A DNA stretch of 64,000 bases from Bacteroidales bacterium. Its GTDB lineage: Bacteria; Bacteroidota; Bacteroidia; Bacteroidales; JAUNSR01. Positions within the stretch are counted from its first letter, which is position 1. Each line of letters begins with the position of its first letter. Location: the NCBI GenBank assembly GCA_030539115.1, contig JAUNSR010000001.1:47830-111829 (forward strand), given 5' to 3'. Of this stretch, positions 62,284 to 64,000 are shown piece by piece. The notes under the pieces are model-generated. The model worked only from the letters and a program-made list of their open reading frames with translations. It did no database searches and had not been told where the DNA came from. The position numbers and the translations under genes were made by a program.

Positions 62284-63926
62284 TAAAAATACGATAATGT
62301 GAATTCATCAACATACAGCACACTTCCCGAACCAACTTGTCCTACCACTTTGCTTCTCTCAAAATCTCCTCCATAATGACTTGAGGTAGAGACTATGGTT
62401 ATTTTTGCAGGTTTTGCTGTAAGATTTGTATAATTTATGTCAATATCAAATTTCTTGTATGAACTTGTAGTCTCTTTACCTACAAATTCACCAAATGCTA
62501 TCTCATTACCTGAGGCATCCCAAAGTTTGATATATATATTACATTCATCGGTTGTAAGATTTCCCGGTTTTGTACCATAACTTATAGCAGCAGGTTTGTA
62601 GTCATAATATCCTGAAAGTTTTATAGGGCGAGCTCCGGAATATGCCCTTCCAAAACTAACGCTGGCAGAAGGATTTGTCATATTGGTTGCATACGAGCCA
62701 ATAAACAAATTGCCTGCCGCAGCTCCTACAAGAGTAATACCGGTTAATGTTGTAAGCCTTGCCGCTTTACCCCTAACCACATTATCCTCAACATATACAG
62801 TATTTGCATTATTTCCTCCTGCAAGAATAGATGTAATGCCGGTGTTGCCTGATGCCCAATAAGAATCAGAGGCTGCAGAGTTTGCAAAATAGTTTTTGCC
62901 ATTTACCGACCAAGTATCGAAGTTCAGATTTGGAATCTCTTCATAAGATTCTGTTTTGAATGTCATATACTCGCTTATTCTCTCACCAATCATCAACCGA
63001 ACCTCATATGATGTTGCAAAATCAAGCTCTCCTGTCTTTACAGAATAGTTGTTACCGGATTTCTGCGCTAAAATTGAAGTCCATTGAGAGGAACCGGATT
63101 TTCTAACCTGAAAATAAGCATTCTCTGTCTCGGCCTCAGCTGCCGAGCCATAAAGATATGCAAATTTACCCCAAGCATTCACGCTTGTCATAGATAAATT
63201 CGGATCGGTAGCTACCTCAGGTTCAACAGGGACTGTAATTGTTACATTAAACTGATTTAAAGACGGATCAAATGTTATGTCAAAATCGCCTCCACCTGTT
63301 GATGAGACATCATAATTAAGTTTATAATGGTGACGGGCGGTAACATTTGTTATTGGCGTATTCAATGTAAAACTTTTTCCATCATTGTTGACCATTGCCA
63401 GTGAGGCATTTAAATCAACAACCGGGTAAAATCCAGAACGAGTTTCTGATATATTGAAAACAAGGCTCTTTTCAGCTCCGGTTACGATACAGTCTAAACT
63501 TTTGAAATATTTCTTTAGATTGTCGCTGTATTTTACCGACACCTTGACATTTGATATTTTGCATTCAATCTGGATGGGCTTTATTACATTTTTCTCTACT
63601 GCAACTGTTGTTTCCCCTTCATAATATGGAGAATCAAAAGACACATCCGAGACGTTCTTTGTTGAAGAATATGCATAAACCCTATATGTCCCGACACCTA
63701 AAAGAATATTATCTTTTATCGTTGTATAATCATCATTTTGATAAGCTATCTGATTGGCTGAATTAAATATTTTCAGACCTATCTGCTCTGTGGTTGAAGC
63801 CTTTGTAATTGTATTGCCATTTGTTATTACATCAAGTTTTAGATAGCCCATTTCAGGCATCTCATCCTCCTGACAAGAGACAAAAAGCAAAATAAACAGA
63901 GAGAAAATTATATGTTTAAGTTTCAT
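62283..63926 (-). CDS. DUF4493-Fn3-PCMD surface lipoprotein, first gene of operon
   Basis: 547 aa. Lipobox LLFVSC (Cys18) followed by QEDEMPE, an acidic surface-export signal. DUF4493 about 25-220 (MGYLKLDVITNGN, SNVKVSVKYSDNLKKYF), Fn3-like about 240-330 (GELDFATSYEVRLMIG) and PCMD about 333-547 (NLNFDTWSVNGKNYF, GKAARLTTL, FGRAYSGARPIKLSGYYDYK, SSHYGGDFERSKVVG, LYVDEFTLSYF). Promoter region lies near the window edge; TTTGAAAA/TTTTCAAA arms occur at 63946-63953 and 63962-63969. Confidence 0.88.
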   Translation of the reverse strand: MKLKHIIFSLFILLFVSCQEDEMPEMGYLKLDVITNGNTITKASTTEQIGLKIFNSANQIAYQNDDYTTIKDNILLGVGTYRVYAYSSTKNVSDVSFDSPYYEGETTVAVEKNVIKPIQIECKISNVKVSVKYSDNLKKYFKSLDCIVTGAEKSLVFNISETRSGFYPVVDLNASLAMVNNDGKSFTLNTPITNVTARHHYKLNYDVSSTGGGDFDITFDPSLNQFNVTITVPVEPEVATDPNLSMTSVNAWGKFAYLYGSAAEAETENAYFQVRKSGSSQWTSILAQKSGNNYSVKTGELDFATSYEVRLMIGERISEYMTFKTESYEEIPNLNFDTWSVNGKNYFANSAASDSYWASGNTGITSILAGGNNANTVYVEDNVVRGKAARLTTLTGITLVGAAAGNLFIGSYATNMTNPSASVSFGRAYSGARPIKLSGYYDYKPAAISYGTKPGNLTTDECNIYIKLWDASGNEIAFGEFVGKETTSSYKKFDIDINYTNLTAKPAKITIVSTSSHYGGDFERSKVVGQVGSGSVLYVDEFTLSYF

Positions 63927-64000
63927 CTTTAAATTATTTTTATGTTTTGAAAATCAAGCTGTTTTCAAATAATAACAATAGTTTTTTTTCACGAATCAGT

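Noticed and set aside
1-64000. tRNA, rRNA, CRISPR arrays, insertion sequences, prophage genes
   Set aside because: Looked for cloverleaf T-arm signatures, spaced repeats and transposase motifs and found none; no mobile-element gene is present.

Overview
The window is about 64 kb of AT-rich chromosome from a member of the Bacteroidota, almost certainly order Bacteroidales. The evidence is the gene content: a complete moxR-batABCDE operon, DUF4251, DUF3332 and DUF4493/PCMD lipoproteins, a fimbrillin-like lipoprotein, a Dps-like (DPSL) ferritin, a GH78 rhamnosidase, a four-subunit 2-oxoglutarate:ferredoxin oxidoreductase and several TAnnTTTG (-7) promoter boxes, one with a well spaced -33 TTTG. 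Genus is not resolved. I see no rRNA, tRNA, CRISPR array, insertion sequence or phage gene. The window is host backbone with a surface-lipoprotein cluster at the right end.

Layout. 0.4-8 kb: stand-alone TrpB2, a TPR protein resembling the tail of a STAND NTPase, an unknown protein and a TPR-type sensor kinase. 8-12 kb: secreted esterase, secreted Gly-rich protein, two tandem ferredoxins and a DUF4251 lipoprotein. 12-19 kb: FecCD-type permease plus ATPase, Cof-type phosphatase, a LytTR two-component pair and a methyltransferase. 19-24 kb: the oxidative pentose phosphate genes gnd-zwf-pgl, then an OmpA-like lipoprotein. 24-32 kb: a NikR-like regulator divergent from a giant AsmA-type protein, a DUF2007-Usp-Usp fusion, an orphan HTH protein and a fimbrillin-like lipoprotein. 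32-40.5 kb: the moxR-DUF58-bat operon. 41-50.9 kb: GH78 rhamnosidase, an HU-like pair whose second member spans the membrane and ends in a LysM-like domain, TrmN6, Lon and UxuA. 51-57 kb: the kor operon with an embedded 60-aa membrane protein, DUF3332, DPSL ferritin and an anSME-type radical SAM protein. 57.4-64 kb: a tightly coupled five-gene operon of DUF4493/PCMD surface lipoproteins around a small outer-membrane beta-barrel.

How it works together. Ferredoxins, KorABCD, DPSL ferritin and the bat operon fit an anaerobe that makes low-potential electrons and must survive oxygen. gnd-zwf-pgl supplies NADPH. Esterase, rhamnosidase, UxuA and anSME point to plant or host glycan use. Most minus-strand operons end in clear hairpin terminators, which makes transcription units easy to read.

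Most interesting: the PCMD/DUF4493 operon, the HU-TM-LysM protein, the NikR homologue lacking its nickel histidines, the microprotein inside kor, two separate 21-bp-period tandem repeats (10270-10353 and 24377-24439), and the structured 749-bp gap at 17540-18288. Start codons were moved inward from the longest frame where an ATG, signal peptide or promoter box argued for it. All family assignments are by eye and no search was run.
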